A stretch of 64,000 nucleotides of DNA from Microvirga flavescens (GCF_003290125.1 NZ_QMKH01000002.1:124001-188000); one strand, 5' to 3'. Positions 30,162 through 41,812 are shown, counted from the stretch's first letter. A program made the numbers and translations. Notes: generated from the sequence alone by a model not told the origin.

Positions 30162-31898
30162 TCAGGCCCCGGCTCCCACAATCTCCGGAAATGCTTCCTC
30201 GGCGGCGAGGACCGTCGTCATCTGCACCTCATGCCCGAACTGGAACGGCTTGCCGTAGATCGTCTCGTCCGGGAATTCGGTGATGAGCGTCAGAGGCGTC
30301 AGATGCCTATCCGCCGGCGAGATGAGGCACGGGATGTGATTGATGATTTCATAGGGCGTACCGCCGGAATGGATCGAGCAGATCTCGATCTGGCGACGGT
30401 TGAACTCCGGCAGACCGGGAATGGCCGAGAGCCGTTGCGTTACACGCTCCACCAGCGCGCGCGCCTTTTCAGCCCATTCCGGATGATGGCGCACGATGAT
30501 GAAGAAGCCTTTCGGGATTGTCCATAATTCGAACCCGCGCGGCAGATAGCCGGTCAGTGGGCGCGTCCACTCGTGAGCCGGGTAACCGTGGAGATTGACG
30601 TGAAGCTTCGCGCCGGACATTTCCAACGCCTGCATCCGCGCGCCCTTTTCATAGAACGGCGTGCCATGGTCATATTCCACATCGCTGCCGAGTGAGGTGT
30701 AGCGCGCAGCGTGGTGCATGTGGCGGGGATTGGCTTCGCACAGGCGGCCGTGAAGGGCGTATCCGTCCGGGTTCTCGACCGGAATGTAGGCGATGTTCGT
30801 CGCAGGATCGGCCAGGAGCCTGCGAACAGCGCGCAACGCGCCGACGACGCCCGTTGTCTCGTTGGGATGCTGCCCGCCGCTCACCAGAACGGCGGGGCGC
30901 GAACCTGCGCGATAGATGCCGCGAACGGGACGTCCCTCGCGCGACTGTCCTTCGAAAGTCCTGCCCGGAAGCGCAGCCAGTTCACGATGCATCTGCGCGA
31001 GACCAGGCGCGCGGTCGGCAACTTCGATTTCGACCTCAGTGCGGAAAGGATCCTGCGGCAGCACGGCGAAGGGGCGCAGCGAAAGGCGAACCAGCGCATC
31101 GCCCTCGCCTGCACGGATATCGGGTACGATCTGCCCGGGCTGTACGCCACGATCCTCGGGAGGCCGCCTGCTGAGACGCTTGAAGAACTCGATGAGCGAG
31201 AAATAGAAATCCTCGTGCAGCGCCTCGCGCGTGCTCATGACCTCATCGCCATAAGGAAGCTCCCGCTCGATGCCGGGGATCACGACATCGATGGCGATGG
31301 TTTCGGCGAAGGGCTCCTTGTCGGGCCAGCGATGCGCGGCGATGGCGCTCATGACCCTATCGAAGACCGTCTCGAATTCGGTGACAAGCGTTTCGTCCCG
31401 CCCTTCCCCCGAAACCTTGATCCAGCCCGTCGGCGTCAGATCGGTTTCGCCAATGTGATTTTCGCGCAGGCGGTTCGGCGCGAAGACGGAATGCTCCGCA
31501 ACCCGTCCGTCACTATAGTCGACGCGAACGCGATAGGTCAGGTCCGCCTCGCCCCCCTCGAAGTGGGTTTCTAGCCCATCGAGCAACGCCGCGAGTGGAT
31601 ACGCCTCGGAGAGAAAGCGCAGCGGCAAGGCTTCCGGATGAACCGGATAGCGCACATGCACCCGCACAGCGCCGGCCAGGTCGATCTCTTCCAGAAAGGC
31701 ATGAAGCAACGGCTTGTAGGCGCTGCGCAGCGTAGCGGTGACGCCCGCCGCCGCGAGCGCGACTTCCGCCTCGCGGCGCGCCTTCTCATCCTCGAACAGC
31801 CAAGCCTCGATGCGCGCTCCGCGATGCGTTCCATCGCCCCATTCACGCAAGAGAACGTCAAGCGTCCTGGGAACGCGCGCATCGAGCAAAACGGTCAT
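30162..31898 (-). CDS. M14-family zinc carboxypeptidase-like protein
   Basis: A 578-residue protein with no signal peptide, so probably cytoplasmic. The C-terminal half (about 310-570) has an M14 metallopeptidase core: SGGQHPNETTGVVGAL carries the HxxE Zn ligands, LHVNLHGYPAHEW the third His. The first 300 or so residues show no domain recognised here. It is the last gene of the dipeptide-type ABC importer operon, its ATG at 31898 overlapping the permease stop as ATGA, so it likely acts on the imported compound. The exact substrate is unknown; an amidase-like or deacylase-like role is also possible for this superfamily. Confidence 0.8.
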   Translation of the reverse strand: MTVLLDARVPRTLDVLLREWGDGTHRGARIEAWLFEDEKARREAEVALAAAGVTATLRSAYKPLLHAFLEEIDLAGAVRVHVRYPVHPEALPLRFLSEAYPLAALLDGLETHFEGGEADLTYRVRVDYSDGRVAEHSVFAPNRLRENHIGETDLTPTGWIKVSGEGRDETLVTEFETVFDRVMSAIAAHRWPDKEPFAETIAIDVVIPGIERELPYGDEVMSTREALHEDFYFSLIEFFKRLSRRPPEDRGVQPGQIVPDIRAGEGDALVRLSLRPFAVLPQDPFRTEVEIEVADRAPGLAQMHRELAALPGRTFEGQSREGRPVRGIYRAGSRPAVLVSGGQHPNETTGVVGALRAVRRLLADPATNIAYIPVENPDGYALHGRLCEANPRHMHHAARYTSLGSDVEYDHGTPFYEKGARMQALEMSGAKLHVNLHGYPAHEWTRPLTGYLPRGFELWTIPKGFFIIVRHHPEWAEKARALVERVTQRLSAIPGLPEFNRRQIEICSIHSGGTPYEIINHIPCLISPADRHLTPLTLITEFPDETIYGKPFQFGHEVQMTTVLAAEEAFPEIVGAGA

Positions 31899-32761
31899 CG
31901 CGAGGTTTGTCCTGTCGGGTCGAGATAATCGCGCAGCCAATCTCCGAGGAGATTGAGGCCGAGCACGGTGAACATGATGGCGAGCCCTGGAAACACACTG
32001 ACCCACCACGCCGTCTGCAGATAAGTCCGCCCATCCGCCAGCATGCCGCCCCAGCTCGGAATCAGCGGATCAACGCCGAGCCCGATGAAGGTCAGGCTGC
32101 TTTCAAGGAGGATGTTCGTGCCGACGTTCAACGTCATGAGGATGACGATGGGGCCGAGCACATTCGGGAGAATATGCGTGAGGATAATACGGCCATTGCC
32201 GACACCGATGGCCCGCGCGGATTGCACGAACTCCCGCTCGCGCAGCGCCAGCACGGAGCCACGCACGACGCGGGCATATTGCACCCATTGCGCGATGATC
32301 ATGAAGAAGATCACCTTGTCGACACCGGTGCCGAGGACCGCGATGAACATGATCGCGACGAGGATGAACGGAAGCGCGAGCTGGATATCGGCAAAGCGCA
32401 TCAGCAGAATCTCGGCGATGCCGCGATAGTACCCCGCGATCAGACCGATGAACGTGCCGAGGGTGACCGCGCCAAGAACCGACAAAACACCGACCATCAG
32501 CGAAATCTTGCCGCCGACGACGACACGCGCGAGAACGTCGCGGCCCAACGGGTCCGTGCCGAGAAGATGCGCCGGGCTCTGAAGCGGCGGGAGAAGGCGC
32601 GCCATGAGGTCCATGCTCTCGCCACCATCCGGGAACAGGAACCCAGAGAACAGGACAGGCAGGACCATGATGCCGGTCAGGAAAAGACCAAGCGTCAGTT
32701 CAAGGGAGCGGAAGTGCCGCAACCGCGAGGGCGCGGCGGGAGCCATCGCCATGAGCGTCAC
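31895..32761 (-). CDS. Peptide-type ABC transporter permease (DppC-like)
   Basis: The second inner-membrane subunit of a dipeptide/oligopeptide-class importer, 288 residues. It has about six hydrophobic segments, the N-terminal LLGTDPLGRDVLARVV motif typical of DppC/OppC, and the EAA-loop region YARVVRGSVLALREREFVQS with ARAIG. It overlaps both neighbours by 4 bp. Confidence 0.92.
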   Translation of the reverse strand: MTLMAMAPAAPSRLRHFRSLELTLGLFLTGIMVLPVLFSGFLFPDGGESMDLMARLLPPLQSPAHLLGTDPLGRDVLARVVVGGKISLMVGVLSVLGAVTLGTFIGLIAGYYRGIAEILLMRFADIQLALPFILVAIMFIAVLGTGVDKVIFFMIIAQWVQYARVVRGSVLALREREFVQSARAIGVGNGRIILTHILPNVLGPIVILMTLNVGTNILLESSLTFIGLGVDPLIPSWGGMLADGRTYLQTAWWVSVFPGLAIMFTVLGLNLLGDWLRDYLDPTGQTSR

Positions 32762-33678
32762 TCCGTCCGGATGCGCGGATCGATCAGCCCATAGGCGATA
32801 TCGACCACGAGGTTGATGAGAACGATGAAGAGCGCGAGCACCGTAATGGAGCCTTGCAGCACGGGATAATCGCGCGCCGAAATCGCATCGAAGGCGAGCG
32901 TGCCCATGCCGGGCCAGTTGAAAACGCGCTCAACGATGACGATGCTGCCGATGAGATTGCCGAACTGCACGCCGACATAAGTCACGAGCGGAATGGCGGA
33001 ATTGCGCAGCGCGTGCTTGTAGAGCACGACCCAATCCTTGAGCCCCTTCGAGCGGGCCACCATGATATATTGCTGCGACAGGGTCTCCAGCATTGATGTG
33101 CGCACAAGCCGCACATTCGTGGCCGTGAGGATGATCGCCATCGTAAGGGCCGGCATGATGAAGCTCTTCGGCCCCTCCATGCCGCTCGGGGGAAGCCAGC
33201 CGAGCGTGATGGAGAAGAAAAGCACCATCATGATCGCGAGCCAGAAATTCGGAAACGAAAGGCCGACGAGCGACAGGATGCGGATCAGCTGATCGGGAGC
33301 CCCACCCCGCTTGACGGCGGCATAGACGCCGAGCGGAATGGAGACCGCAATGGAGGTGAGAAGCGACGCAAAGGCCAGAAGCAGCGTTGCGGGAAGCGCC
33401 TGCCCGATAAGCTTCGAGACAGACGTTCCGCCCATGAAGCTACGCCCGAAATCGCCGACGACGATACCTTGCAGGAAACTGAGATACTGCACGATGAACG
33501 GGCGCTCGAGGCCGAGCGCCTGTCGAATGTTTTTCAGGTCCTGCTCCGTCACGCTGCCGGCACCCGTCAGCATGATGGCAGGATCGCCCGACAATCTGAC
33601 CGCGAACGAGACGATCAGCGTGACGGCGAGGACCACAAAGACAGCTTGCAGCAGCCGCTTGAGGATGAAGCCAGCCAT
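32758..33678 (-). CDS. Peptide-type ABC transporter permease (DppB-like)
   Basis: The first permease of the same importer, 306 residues. N-terminal FILKRLLQAVFVVLAVTLIV opens the first span. GDFGRSFMGGTSV, the EAA-type loop VRTSMLETLSQQYIMVARSKG and the C-terminal PGMGTLAFDAISARDYPVLQG are characteristic of the DppB/OppB family. It lies 33 bp after the binding-protein gene, without a hairpin in that gap. Confidence 0.92.
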   Translation of the reverse strand: MAGFILKRLLQAVFVVLAVTLIVSFAVRLSGDPAIMLTGAGSVTEQDLKNIRQALGLERPFIVQYLSFLQGIVVGDFGRSFMGGTSVSKLIGQALPATLLLAFASLLTSIAVSIPLGVYAAVKRGGAPDQLIRILSLVGLSFPNFWLAIMMVLFFSITLGWLPPSGMEGPKSFIMPALTMAIILTATNVRLVRTSMLETLSQQYIMVARSKGLKDWVVLYKHALRNSAIPLVTYVGVQFGNLIGSIVIVERVFNWPGMGTLAFDAISARDYPVLQGSITVLALFIVLINLVVDIAYGLIDPRIRTE

Positions 33679-33711
33679 TATTCGTGGTCCTGCCTTTTCA
33701 CTTGACCGGGA

Positions 33712-35235
33712 TCAGTCCACCGACACGTCGGTGAAGCGGAAGCGGCGATCAGCCGGCGGCACGAGGTTCTTCACGCGCTTATTCACGCCCATGACGGTGT
33801 TCTCGTTATAGAGCGGAATCTCAAGAGCCTGTTCGGCAACATAAGCCGCAACTTCCCGCAGGATCTTCTCGCGCTCCTTCACGTCGTAGATGCTGCGCTG
33901 CTTTTCGAGCAGGGCGTTGAGCTTCGCATCATTGTCGTAAGGGTTCCACTTCTCGCCCGAGTGATACATCAGGTAGGCGGTGTTGTCGTAATCGAACGTC
34001 CAGCCGCCCCAGGCATTCTGCCACGCTTCACCCGTCTTGCCGTTCGGAATGATGTCGTTGAGCAAAACCGGCGTCTCGTAGGGCTGCAGCGAGACCTTGA
34101 GGCCGAGGGCCTGAAGGAAGCCGGCAGACGCCTGCGCCACTTCGCGGAAGGTCGCATCGGGACCACGGAAGTCGATCTTGACCGTCGAACCAGCCGGAAC
34201 GCCGGCCTGCTGCAGCAACTGCTTCGCCTTCGCGAGATCGAACGGCAGCGGCTTCAGCGCCGGATCGTAACCGAACGAAAGATCGGACTGGAAGCTTGCA
34301 ATCGGCTTCGCATGGCCGAGCAGAACCGCCTTGATGATGGCATCGCGATCGATGGCCATGATGAGCGCCTTGCGGACGTTCACATCCTTCGTGATGCCGT
34401 TCTTGGTGTTGAGGCGCAGCGAAACCACCGTCGGGCCGGTGATGCTGACGAGCTTCAGATCGGGGCTCTTCTCGATGGTCGGCGCGAGGCCGAACGGAAC
34501 GAGGTTTGCGATATCGACGCGGCCTGCCTGCAGCTCCGCAACCTGCGTGTTCGCTTCGGCGATGATGCGGTAAACCACCTTGTCGAGCTTCGGCGCGCCG
34601 CCCCAGTGCTCAGGGAACGCTTCGAGGGTGAGGCTCACCTTCGGCGTGTATTCCACGAACTTGAACGGGCCCGTGCCGACCGGATGGGTGTTGAAATATT
34701 CGTCGCCCTTTTCCTGAATGTACTTGGGCGGAACGATCATGCCGCCGTAGCCGGCGAGCTTGGTGAGAAGCACGGGATCGGGCTGCTTCATCACGAAATC
34801 GACCGTGTAGTCGTCGACGATCTCGACATGGTCGATGGAGTTATAGTTCGACTGCTGCGGCCCCTTCTTGCCTTCATCGCCGAGAAGACGATCGAAGGTG
34901 AACTTCACCGCTCCCGCATTGAAGGGCTCGCCGTTGTGGAACTTGACGTTCTGGCGGAGCTTGAAGCGAATGCGGTTGTTGTTGTCGAGCAGTTCCCAGC
35001 TCGTGGCGAGGCCGGGCTGCAGCTTCATGTCCGGACCGCGCGAGGTCAGACCGTCATAGATGTTGCTGCCGACCGAGCCCCACGGCACGACGAAGGTGTC
35101 GATGGGGTCCCAGCTGCCGGGATCGATGGAGATGGCGACCGTCAGGATGCCGGCAGCCTGCGCGCTTTGCGTGGCGAGCGGCATCGCCACCGCGGCGGCA
35201 AGACCCGCCGCCATCAGGAATTTTGAGAATTTCAT
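33712..35235 (-). CDS. Peptide-type ABC transporter substrate-binding protein
   Basis: Periplasmic SBP_bac_5 (cluster C) binding protein, 507 residues. A signal peptide ends at AQSAQAA-like residues around 28. The motif region DPIDTFVVPWGSVGSNIYDGL, WELLDNNNRIRFKLRQNVKF and NGEPFNAGAVKFTFDR is typical of DppA/OppA-class proteins. Whether it binds peptides, opines or another nitrogen compound cannot be told from sequence; the M14 peptidase-like gene in the operon supports a peptide-like ligand. Confidence 0.92.
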   Translation of the reverse strand: MKFSKFLMAAGLAAAVAMPLATQSAQAAGILTVAISIDPGSWDPIDTFVVPWGSVGSNIYDGLTSRGPDMKLQPGLATSWELLDNNNRIRFKLRQNVKFHNGEPFNAGAVKFTFDRLLGDEGKKGPQQSNYNSIDHVEIVDDYTVDFVMKQPDPVLLTKLAGYGGMIVPPKYIQEKGDEYFNTHPVGTGPFKFVEYTPKVSLTLEAFPEHWGGAPKLDKVVYRIIAEANTQVAELQAGRVDIANLVPFGLAPTIEKSPDLKLVSITGPTVVSLRLNTKNGITKDVNVRKALIMAIDRDAIIKAVLLGHAKPIASFQSDLSFGYDPALKPLPFDLAKAKQLLQQAGVPAGSTVKIDFRGPDATFREVAQASAGFLQALGLKVSLQPYETPVLLNDIIPNGKTGEAWQNAWGGWTFDYDNTAYLMYHSGEKWNPYDNDAKLNALLEKQRSIYDVKEREKILREVAAYVAEQALEIPLYNENTVMGVNKRVKNLVPPADRRFRFTDVSVD

Positions 35236-35262
35236 TGTCCGTCTTCCCCTCTGTGGAGTTTT

Positions 35263-37143
<1,881 letters not shown>

Positions 37144-37273
37144 GAACGGTCATTCCCGTGGCGGGCGGCATTGAAAGTACCTGTTTAAGACCTCTATCAA
37201 GAACCCTGCCTGCGTCCGGTCGTCAAGTGCGGTTTGCACAAAGAGAAGGCTGGCGATCCGCGACAAACGGCCC

Positions 37274-37310
37274 AAAAATCCGCCTCAGTAAGGGTTACAG
37301 CCTTACGAGG
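37274..37310 (-). terminator. Intrinsic terminator after the aminopeptidase remnant
   Basis: On the minus strand CCTCGTAAGG (37310-37301) pairs with CCTTACTGAGG (37293-37283), with one bulged base, and TTTTT follows at 37278-37274. It sits immediately after the remnant's stop codon. Confidence 0.6.
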
Positions 37311-37470
37311 AAACCCACTCGCCCTTGCGCATGAGGGGCCCGGCGCGGCCCTCGGCGGTGATGCCGTCGACATCCACCTCACCGGAGCCGATCATCCAGT
37401 CAATGTGGATAAGGCTCTTGTTCGCGCCGCGCGCGGCAAGCTCCCCCTCGCTCATTACGCCGCCGCCGGC
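37303..37470 (-). pseudogene. C-terminal remnant of an M29-family aminopeptidase
   Basis: The minus-strand frame ending at 37303 encodes [20 protein letters not shown] followed by [12 protein letters not shown] and MRKGEW, which is the conserved C-terminus of AmpS-type (M29) metallo-aminopeptidases. Only about 50 codons remain; the roughly 360 residues expected upstream, including all metal ligands but the last His/Asp, are missing. The upstream DNA is the end of modC. Its own stop and terminator persist. This looks like a deletion that joined modC to the tail of the old gene. Confidence 0.7.
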
Positions 37471-37514
37471 GATGTACTTGTGGCCCCGGCCTTGTAGGCA
37501 TGCTCCTTTAAGTC

Positions 37515-38630
37515 TCAAACTTTCCGCGACATCTCAGGCGGCATGGTTCCGAGCATTCCGGCATCGAAGGCAACGCTCTTGATGATGGCGTAGAGCGATT
37601 GCCCGGGCGACACGTTCAACCGCTCGATGGATTTCCGCGTCACGCGGGCGACAAGAATGTCGCCGCCGCAGTTCAGAGAGACATCGACGGAAGATCCTTG
37701 CGTCACTCCCACAGAGAAAACCGTTGCGGGCAGAACGTTGAGCGCACTCAGGCCCTCGGGCTCGTTCAAGGACAACATGACGTCACGGGCCCTCAGCCGC
37801 ACGCGCAGCGGCGTGCCTACGTTGAGGTTGAGACGCGGCACGCTCAGCGTTCCGGCCTTTATGCGCAACGTCGTCAGGCCATAGGCATCATCGTGCCCGA
37901 GCACCTGCGCCTCGACCAGAGTGCCCGCTTCCGCAGCATCGAACGGGGGGAGAAGATTAGTGCGCTGAAGAATGTCGGCGGGCTTTCCCGTCGCAATGAC
38001 ACGCCCTTCAGACAGGACGACGACTGAGGTCGACAGCCGTGCAATTTCCGCCACCGAATGGCTGACGAGAACGATGGGAATGTTCCCCTCATCCCGCAGA
38101 CGCTCGATGTAAGGAAAAATCTCGGCCTTGCGCGCCTCATCGAGGGAAGCAAGCGGCTCGTCCATCAGAAGAAGCGCCGGATCGGCCAGCAGCGCCCGCC
38201 CGATGGCGACGCGCTGCTTCTCGCCGCCCGAGAGCGTGGTGGGGCGGCGCTCCAACAGATGCGCGATACCGAGAAGATCGACGACAGCGTCAAAATCGCT
38301 CACGCGCCTCCCCTTCGGGGTGAACCAACGCCCGAAGAGAAGGTTGTTGCGCACATTTAGATGCGGGAACAGGCGTGCTTCCTGAAACACGTAGCCGATG
38401 TGCCTCTTGTGCTTGGGCACGAAGACGTTGAGCTGCGTATCCACCAGCGTTCGCCCGTTGACGACGATGCGCCCATAATCCGGGCGCAGCAATCCGCCGA
38501 TGGCGTTGACGAGGGTCGTCTTGCCGGAGCCCGATGGCCCGAACAGCGCCGTCAGCCGCCCCGACGAGTGGAACTGCGCCTGAAGGCTGAAAGCTCCCTG
38601 TTCATGCCGGATATCAACGTCGAGCGTCAT
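37515..38630 (-). CDS. modC: Molybdate ABC transporter ATP-binding protein
   Basis: The ATPase of the molybdate importer, 371 residues. The ATG at 38630 overlaps the modB stop as ATGA; an open frame continuing upstream to 39116 is modB out of frame. Walker [11 protein letters not shown] (about 32), signature [10 protein letters not shown], Walker [17 protein letters not shown]. The C-terminal Mop/TOBE domain (about 290-355, [20 protein letters not shown]) is the molybdate-sensing regulatory part found in ModC and separates it from sulfate and Fe ATPases. Confidence 0.95.
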   Translation of the reverse strand: MTLDVDIRHEQGAFSLQAQFHSSGRLTALFGPSGSGKTTLVNAIGGLLRPDYGRIVVNGRTLVDTQLNVFVPKHKRHIGYVFQEARLFPHLNVRNNLLFGRWFTPKGRRVSDFDAVVDLLGIAHLLERRPTTLSGGEKQRVAIGRALLADPALLLMDEPLASLDEARKAEIFPYIERLRDEGNIPIVLVSHSVAEIARLSTSVVVLSEGRVIATGKPADILQRTNLLPPFDAAEAGTLVEAQVLGHDDAYGLTTLRIKAGTLSVPRLNLNVGTPLRVRLRARDVMLSLNEPEGLSALNVLPATVFSVGVTQGSSVDVSLNCGGDILVARVTRKSIERLNVSPGQSLYAIIKSVAFDAGMLGTMPPEMSRKV

Positions 38631-39325
38631 GCGGCCTGAACCTTGCGCCGCACATGCCGCGCCATCCATTCCGAAATCACGAGTGCGACAACGGAGATCG
38701 CGATGGAAACGAAGGTCAGTCGCATCGCCCCGCCCTCCCCGCCGGGCACTTGCGTGAACGTGTAGATGGCTGTGGGAAGCGTCTGCGTTTCGCCGGGAAT
38801 GTTGGAGACGAATGTGATCGTCGCGCCGAATTCGCCCATCGCTTTCGCAAAGCACAGAACCATTCCTGCAATGATGCCGGGCAGGATCAGCGGCAACGTC
38901 ACGAACAGGAACACCCAGAGCGGACGCGCGCCGAGCGTCCCGGCGGCATCCTCGAGCTTGCGGTCCACCGCTTCGATAGAGAGGCGAATGGCGCGCACGA
39001 GTAAGGGAAAAGCCATGATGGAACAGGCGAGCGCCGCGCCCGTCCAGCGGAAGGCGAAGACGATGTTGAATTTCTCCGCGAGAAAAGCACCAATGGGGCC
39101 GCGTTTGCCGAACCACAACAACAAAAGATAGCCCGTCACCACCGGCGGCATCACAAGCGGCAGATGCACCAGAACATCAAGCGCCTGCCGCCCCCAGAAG
39201 CGCCCGCGCGCCAGAGCCATCGCGACGAGAATTCCAGGGACGAGGCTCGCCGCCATCGCGACAACAGACACTTTGAGGCTGAGAACGACCGCAGTCCACT
39301 CCGCCGGAGAAAGCCAGGCTGTCAC
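38627..39325 (-). CDS. modB: Molybdate ABC transporter permease
   Basis: Inner-membrane subunit of 232 residues with about five to six spans. The EAA-type cytoplasmic loop is IEAVDRKLEDAAGTLGARPL, followed by LPLILPGIIAGMVLCFAKAM and GEFGATITFVSNIPGETQ, characteristic of ModB. It overlaps modA and modC by 4 bp each. Confidence 0.95.
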   Translation of the reverse strand: MTAWLSPAEWTAVVLSLKVSVVAMAASLVPGILVAMALARGRFWGRQALDVLVHLPLVMPPVVTGYLLLLWFGKRGPIGAFLAEKFNIVFAFRWTGAALACSIMAFPLLVRAIRLSIEAVDRKLEDAAGTLGARPLWVFLFVTLPLILPGIIAGMVLCFAKAMGEFGATITFVSNIPGETQTLPTAIYTFTQVPGGEGGAMRLTFVSIAISVVALVISEWMARHVRRKVQAA

Positions 39326-40125
39326 GAATTAGACGCCGGCTTATCCAGAAAGGTGAAACCCTGCTTTTCGAAAAGGGGCCTCGCCTTGCCGGAGCGCAGG
39401 AATGACAGGAAGGAGGCCGCGTCCGCGTTCTTCGAGGTCTTCGTCACAGCCACGGGATAGATGATCGGCGGGTGGCTATCCTCAGGAAAGGCAGCGACGA
39501 CCTTCACGTTGGGATCGGCGGCAGCATCCGTCTGATAGACGATGCCGAATGGCGCTTCGCCACGCGAGACGAGCAGCAGCGCGGCCCGCACGCTCTCGGC
39601 CTGCGCCACCTTGTCCTTCACGCCGTCCCACGCGCCGAGCTTTTCGAGCGCGGCCTTGCCGTATTTGCCCGCAGGCACGGCATCGACATTGCCCATCGCG
39701 AGCCTGCCATCCCCAAGGGCCTTGGCGAGATCGACGCCCTGCTGCAGAGACAGTTCGGCTTTCGAATCCTTCGGCGCGATGAGAACGATGCGGTTACCGA
39801 GAAGGTTCGAGCGCGTCTTCATGTCGATCAGGTCCTTCTTGGCGAGATAGTCCATCCAGTCGAGATCGGCGGAGAAGAAGATATCCGCCGGCGCGCCGGC
39901 TTCGATCTGCTTGGCGAGGGTGTTACTGGCGGCATAGGAAATGGAAGCCTTCTTGCCGGTCTCCCGCTCCCATGCGGCACTGATGTCATCGAGCGCGTTC
40001 TTCAGGCTGGCGGCGGCGAAGACGACAACGTCCTGCCCCTGTTGCGCACCGGCTTGCTGCGGATTGAGGAAGCTCACCAACGCCAGCCCGACCGCGCCAA
40101 GCCATGAGCAAAATCCCGTTTTCAT
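39322..40125 (-). CDS. modA: Molybdate ABC transporter substrate-binding protein
   Basis: Periplasmic molybdate-binding protein of 267 residues with a signal peptide ending near QQAGA|QQG. FAAASLKNALDDISAAW after the signal contains the oxyanion-binding Ser; ISYAASNTLAKQIEAGAPAD, LGNRIVLIAP and EAPFGIVYQTDA follow, as in ModA. AGGAGG lies before the ATG. It starts 81 bp after msrQ, so it may be transcribed with the msrPQ pair. Confidence 0.95.
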   Translation of the reverse strand: MKTGFCSWLGAVGLALVSFLNPQQAGAQQGQDVVVFAAASLKNALDDISAAWERETGKKASISYAASNTLAKQIEAGAPADIFFSADLDWMDYLAKKDLIDMKTRSNLLGNRIVLIAPKDSKAELSLQQGVDLAKALGDGRLAMGNVDAVPAGKYGKAALEKLGAWDGVKDKVAQAESVRAALLLVSRGEAPFGIVYQTDAAADPNVKVVAAFPEDSHPPIIYPVAVTKTSKNADAASFLSFLRSGKARPLFEKQGFTFLDKPASNS

Positions 40126-40206
40126 GTCCGCCTCCTGAAATTTTGGAAGCTTATCCTAGAACACCCCCCTGACAAGGGAAACCCGGCAGGCAGGGGTTCG
40201 GGCCCA

Positions 40207-40836
40207 TCAAGCAGCCTGCCGTTTAGGCACAGCCCTTCTGTTGAGCGCACGAGCCAGCCGGTAACCAAGAAGAACGGCCACGATTGCGGCGTAGACGATG
40301 GGTTCCATTGGCCAGGACTTGACCACCAGAAGAAAGTGAAGCGCCGCGCCAATGGCCGCCACATAGACAAGCTTGTGCAAACGTGCCCAGGCCTGCCCGC
40401 CGAGCCTGCGGATGGAAGCGTTGTTCGATGTCACGGCCAGCGGAATAAGGATGACGAAGGTCGCCATGCCGATGGTGATGTAAGGCCGCTTGACGATATC
40501 GCCCCCGATCGCCGCCCAATCGAGCCCCTGGTCGAGCACGAGATAGGTCGTCAGGTGCAGCACTGCGTAATAGAACGTGAGAAGGCCGAGCGCGCGGCGA
40601 TAGCGCAGCAGATTGACATTGAAGAGCTGCCGCAACGGCGTGACCATCAGCGTGGCGATGAGAAAGCGCAGCGCCCAGAGGCCGAGCGCCTGTTCCAGAT
40701 AGCGCATGGGGTCCGCGCCCAGCCGGTCGTTGACCCCCTGATAGAAAAGCCAGACCGCAGGAATGAAGCCGATCACGTAAAGCGCGATCTTCGGCACCTG
40801 GAACGGCTTTGCGATTGGGGCGGCTTTGTTCGCCAT
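40207..40836 (-). CDS. msrQ: Heme-binding membrane subunit MsrQ
   Basis: Membrane cytochrome b-type partner that feeds electrons to MsrP for repair of periplasmic methionine sulfoxide. The ATG at 40836 gives 209 residues with about five to six spans. His residues expected to bind heme are in YYAVLHLTTYLV, ARLHKLVYVAAIGAALHFLL. The ATG shares one base with the msrP stop (TGATG). Confidence 0.93.
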   Translation of the reverse strand: MANKAAPIAKPFQVPKIALYVIGFIPAVWLFYQGVNDRLGADPMRYLEQALGLWALRFLIATLMVTPLRQLFNVNLLRYRRALGLLTFYYAVLHLTTYLVLDQGLDWAAIGGDIVKRPYITIGMATFVILIPLAVTSNNASIRRLGGQAWARLHKLVYVAAIGAALHFLLVVKSWPMEPIVYAAIVAVLLGYRLARALNRRAVPKRQAA

Positions 40837-41777
40837 CAATAGAACTTCCGCAGATCCATGCCGGAGTAGAGGCTCGCGACCTGATCGGCATAGCCGTTGA
40901 AAAGCAGAGTGGGCCGCCGCTTTGCGAAAAGGCCGCCCTCCCCGATGCGCCGTTCCGTCGCCTGGCTCCAGCGTGGATGGTCCACGGCCGGGTTCACATT
41001 GGCATAGAAGCCGTATTCGTTGGATGCCTGCCGGTTCCAGGAGGTCGGGGGCTCCTTCTCCACAAAGCTGAGGCGCGTGATCGACTTGATGCCCTTGAAG
41101 CCATATTTCCACGGCACCACGAGGCGTATCGGCGCACCGTTCTGGTTTTCGAGCGTCTCGCCATAGAGCCCGACGGCGAGGAGCGCCAGCGGATGCGTCG
41201 CCTCGTCCATCCGCAGGCCCTCCACATAGGGCCAATCGAGAACCGGCAGAATGCCGCGCTGCCCCACCATCTCAGCCGGGCGATAAACGGTTTCGAAGGC
41301 CACATATTTGGCGCCGCTCTTCGGCTCGACGCGCTTGATAAGGTCCGCCAGCGGGAAGCCGACCCACGGGATCACCATCGACCAACCCTCGACGCAGCGC
41401 ATGCGGTAGATCCGCTCCTCCAGCGTCGCGGGCTTTATGAGATCTTCCAGTGCGTAGTCAGCGGGCTTATCCACCAGGCCGTCGATCTTCACCGTCCAGG
41501 GCTTGGTTTTCAGCGTGTGGGCGTTCGCGGCGGGAGCGCTCTTGTCGACGCCGAACTCGTAGTAATTGTTGTAGTGGGTCACGTCCTCCCTGCTCGTCGG
41601 CTTCTCATCCGTCGAGAAGGGGCTTTTCACGGTCGACAGGGGCGCGGCGTCGGCGCTGCCCGCAAGGCCAGCGAAGGCGAGCCCAGCCGCCCCCGTCATC
41701 CATTGACGCCGGTTGAGATAGATGTCGCGGGACGTGATCTCGGAAGGAAGGATATCGGACGGACGACGGATCAGCAC
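40836..41777 (-). CDS. msrP: Protein-methionine-sulfoxide reductase catalytic subunit MsrP
   Basis: A periplasmic molybdopterin enzyme that reduces methionine sulfoxide in proteins. It has a Tat signal ([19 protein letters not shown]) and the sulfite-oxidase-like fold; the Mo-binding Cys is in [22 protein letters not shown] at 41777 is chosen because GCGAGG precedes it at good spacing and the product then begins VLIRRPSD, as MsrP proteins usually do; an in-frame ATG at 41801 lacks a ribosome-binding site. The product is 313 residues. Placement next to modABC suits its need for molybdenum. Confidence 0.93.
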   Translation of the reverse strand: MLIRRPSDILPSEITSRDIYLNRRQWMTGAAGLAFAGLAGSADAAPLSTVKSPFSTDEKPTSREDVTHYNNYYEFGVDKSAPAANAHTLKTKPWTVKIDGLVDKPADYALEDLIKPATLEERIYRMRCVEGWSMVIPWVGFPLADLIKRVEPKSGAKYVAFETVYRPAEMVGQRGILPVLDWPYVEGLRMDEATHPLALLAVGLYGETLENQNGAPIRLVVPWKYGFKGIKSITRLSFVEKEPPTSWNRQASNEYGFYANVNPAVDHPRWSQATERRIGEGGLFAKRRPTLLFNGYADQVASLYSGMDLRKFY

Positions 41778-41795
41778 GGTGCAACCTCGCTCTAA

Positions 41796-41812
41796 ACCCA
41801 TGATGAATGGGT
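41796..41812. promoter_or_regulatory. Small inverted repeat upstream of msrP
   Basis: ACCCAT (41796-41801) and ATGGGT (41807-41812) with a 5-nt loop, about 19 bases before the GTG start of msrP. It could be an operator or a leader hairpin. The rest of the 126-bp gap to the next gene shows no gene. Confidence 0.35.

Noticed and set aside
37234..37497. Plus-strand open frame between the peptide importer and modC
   Set aside because: Antisense to the aminopeptidase remnant; no motif or start signal.
38631..39116. N-terminal extension of modC
   Set aside because: Reads modB out of frame; the ATG at 38630 is coupled to the modB stop and begins a normal ModC.
40126..40206. ModE box or Moco riboswitch before modA
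   Set aside because: The 81-bp gap has no palindrome of the expected form and is too short for the riboswitch.
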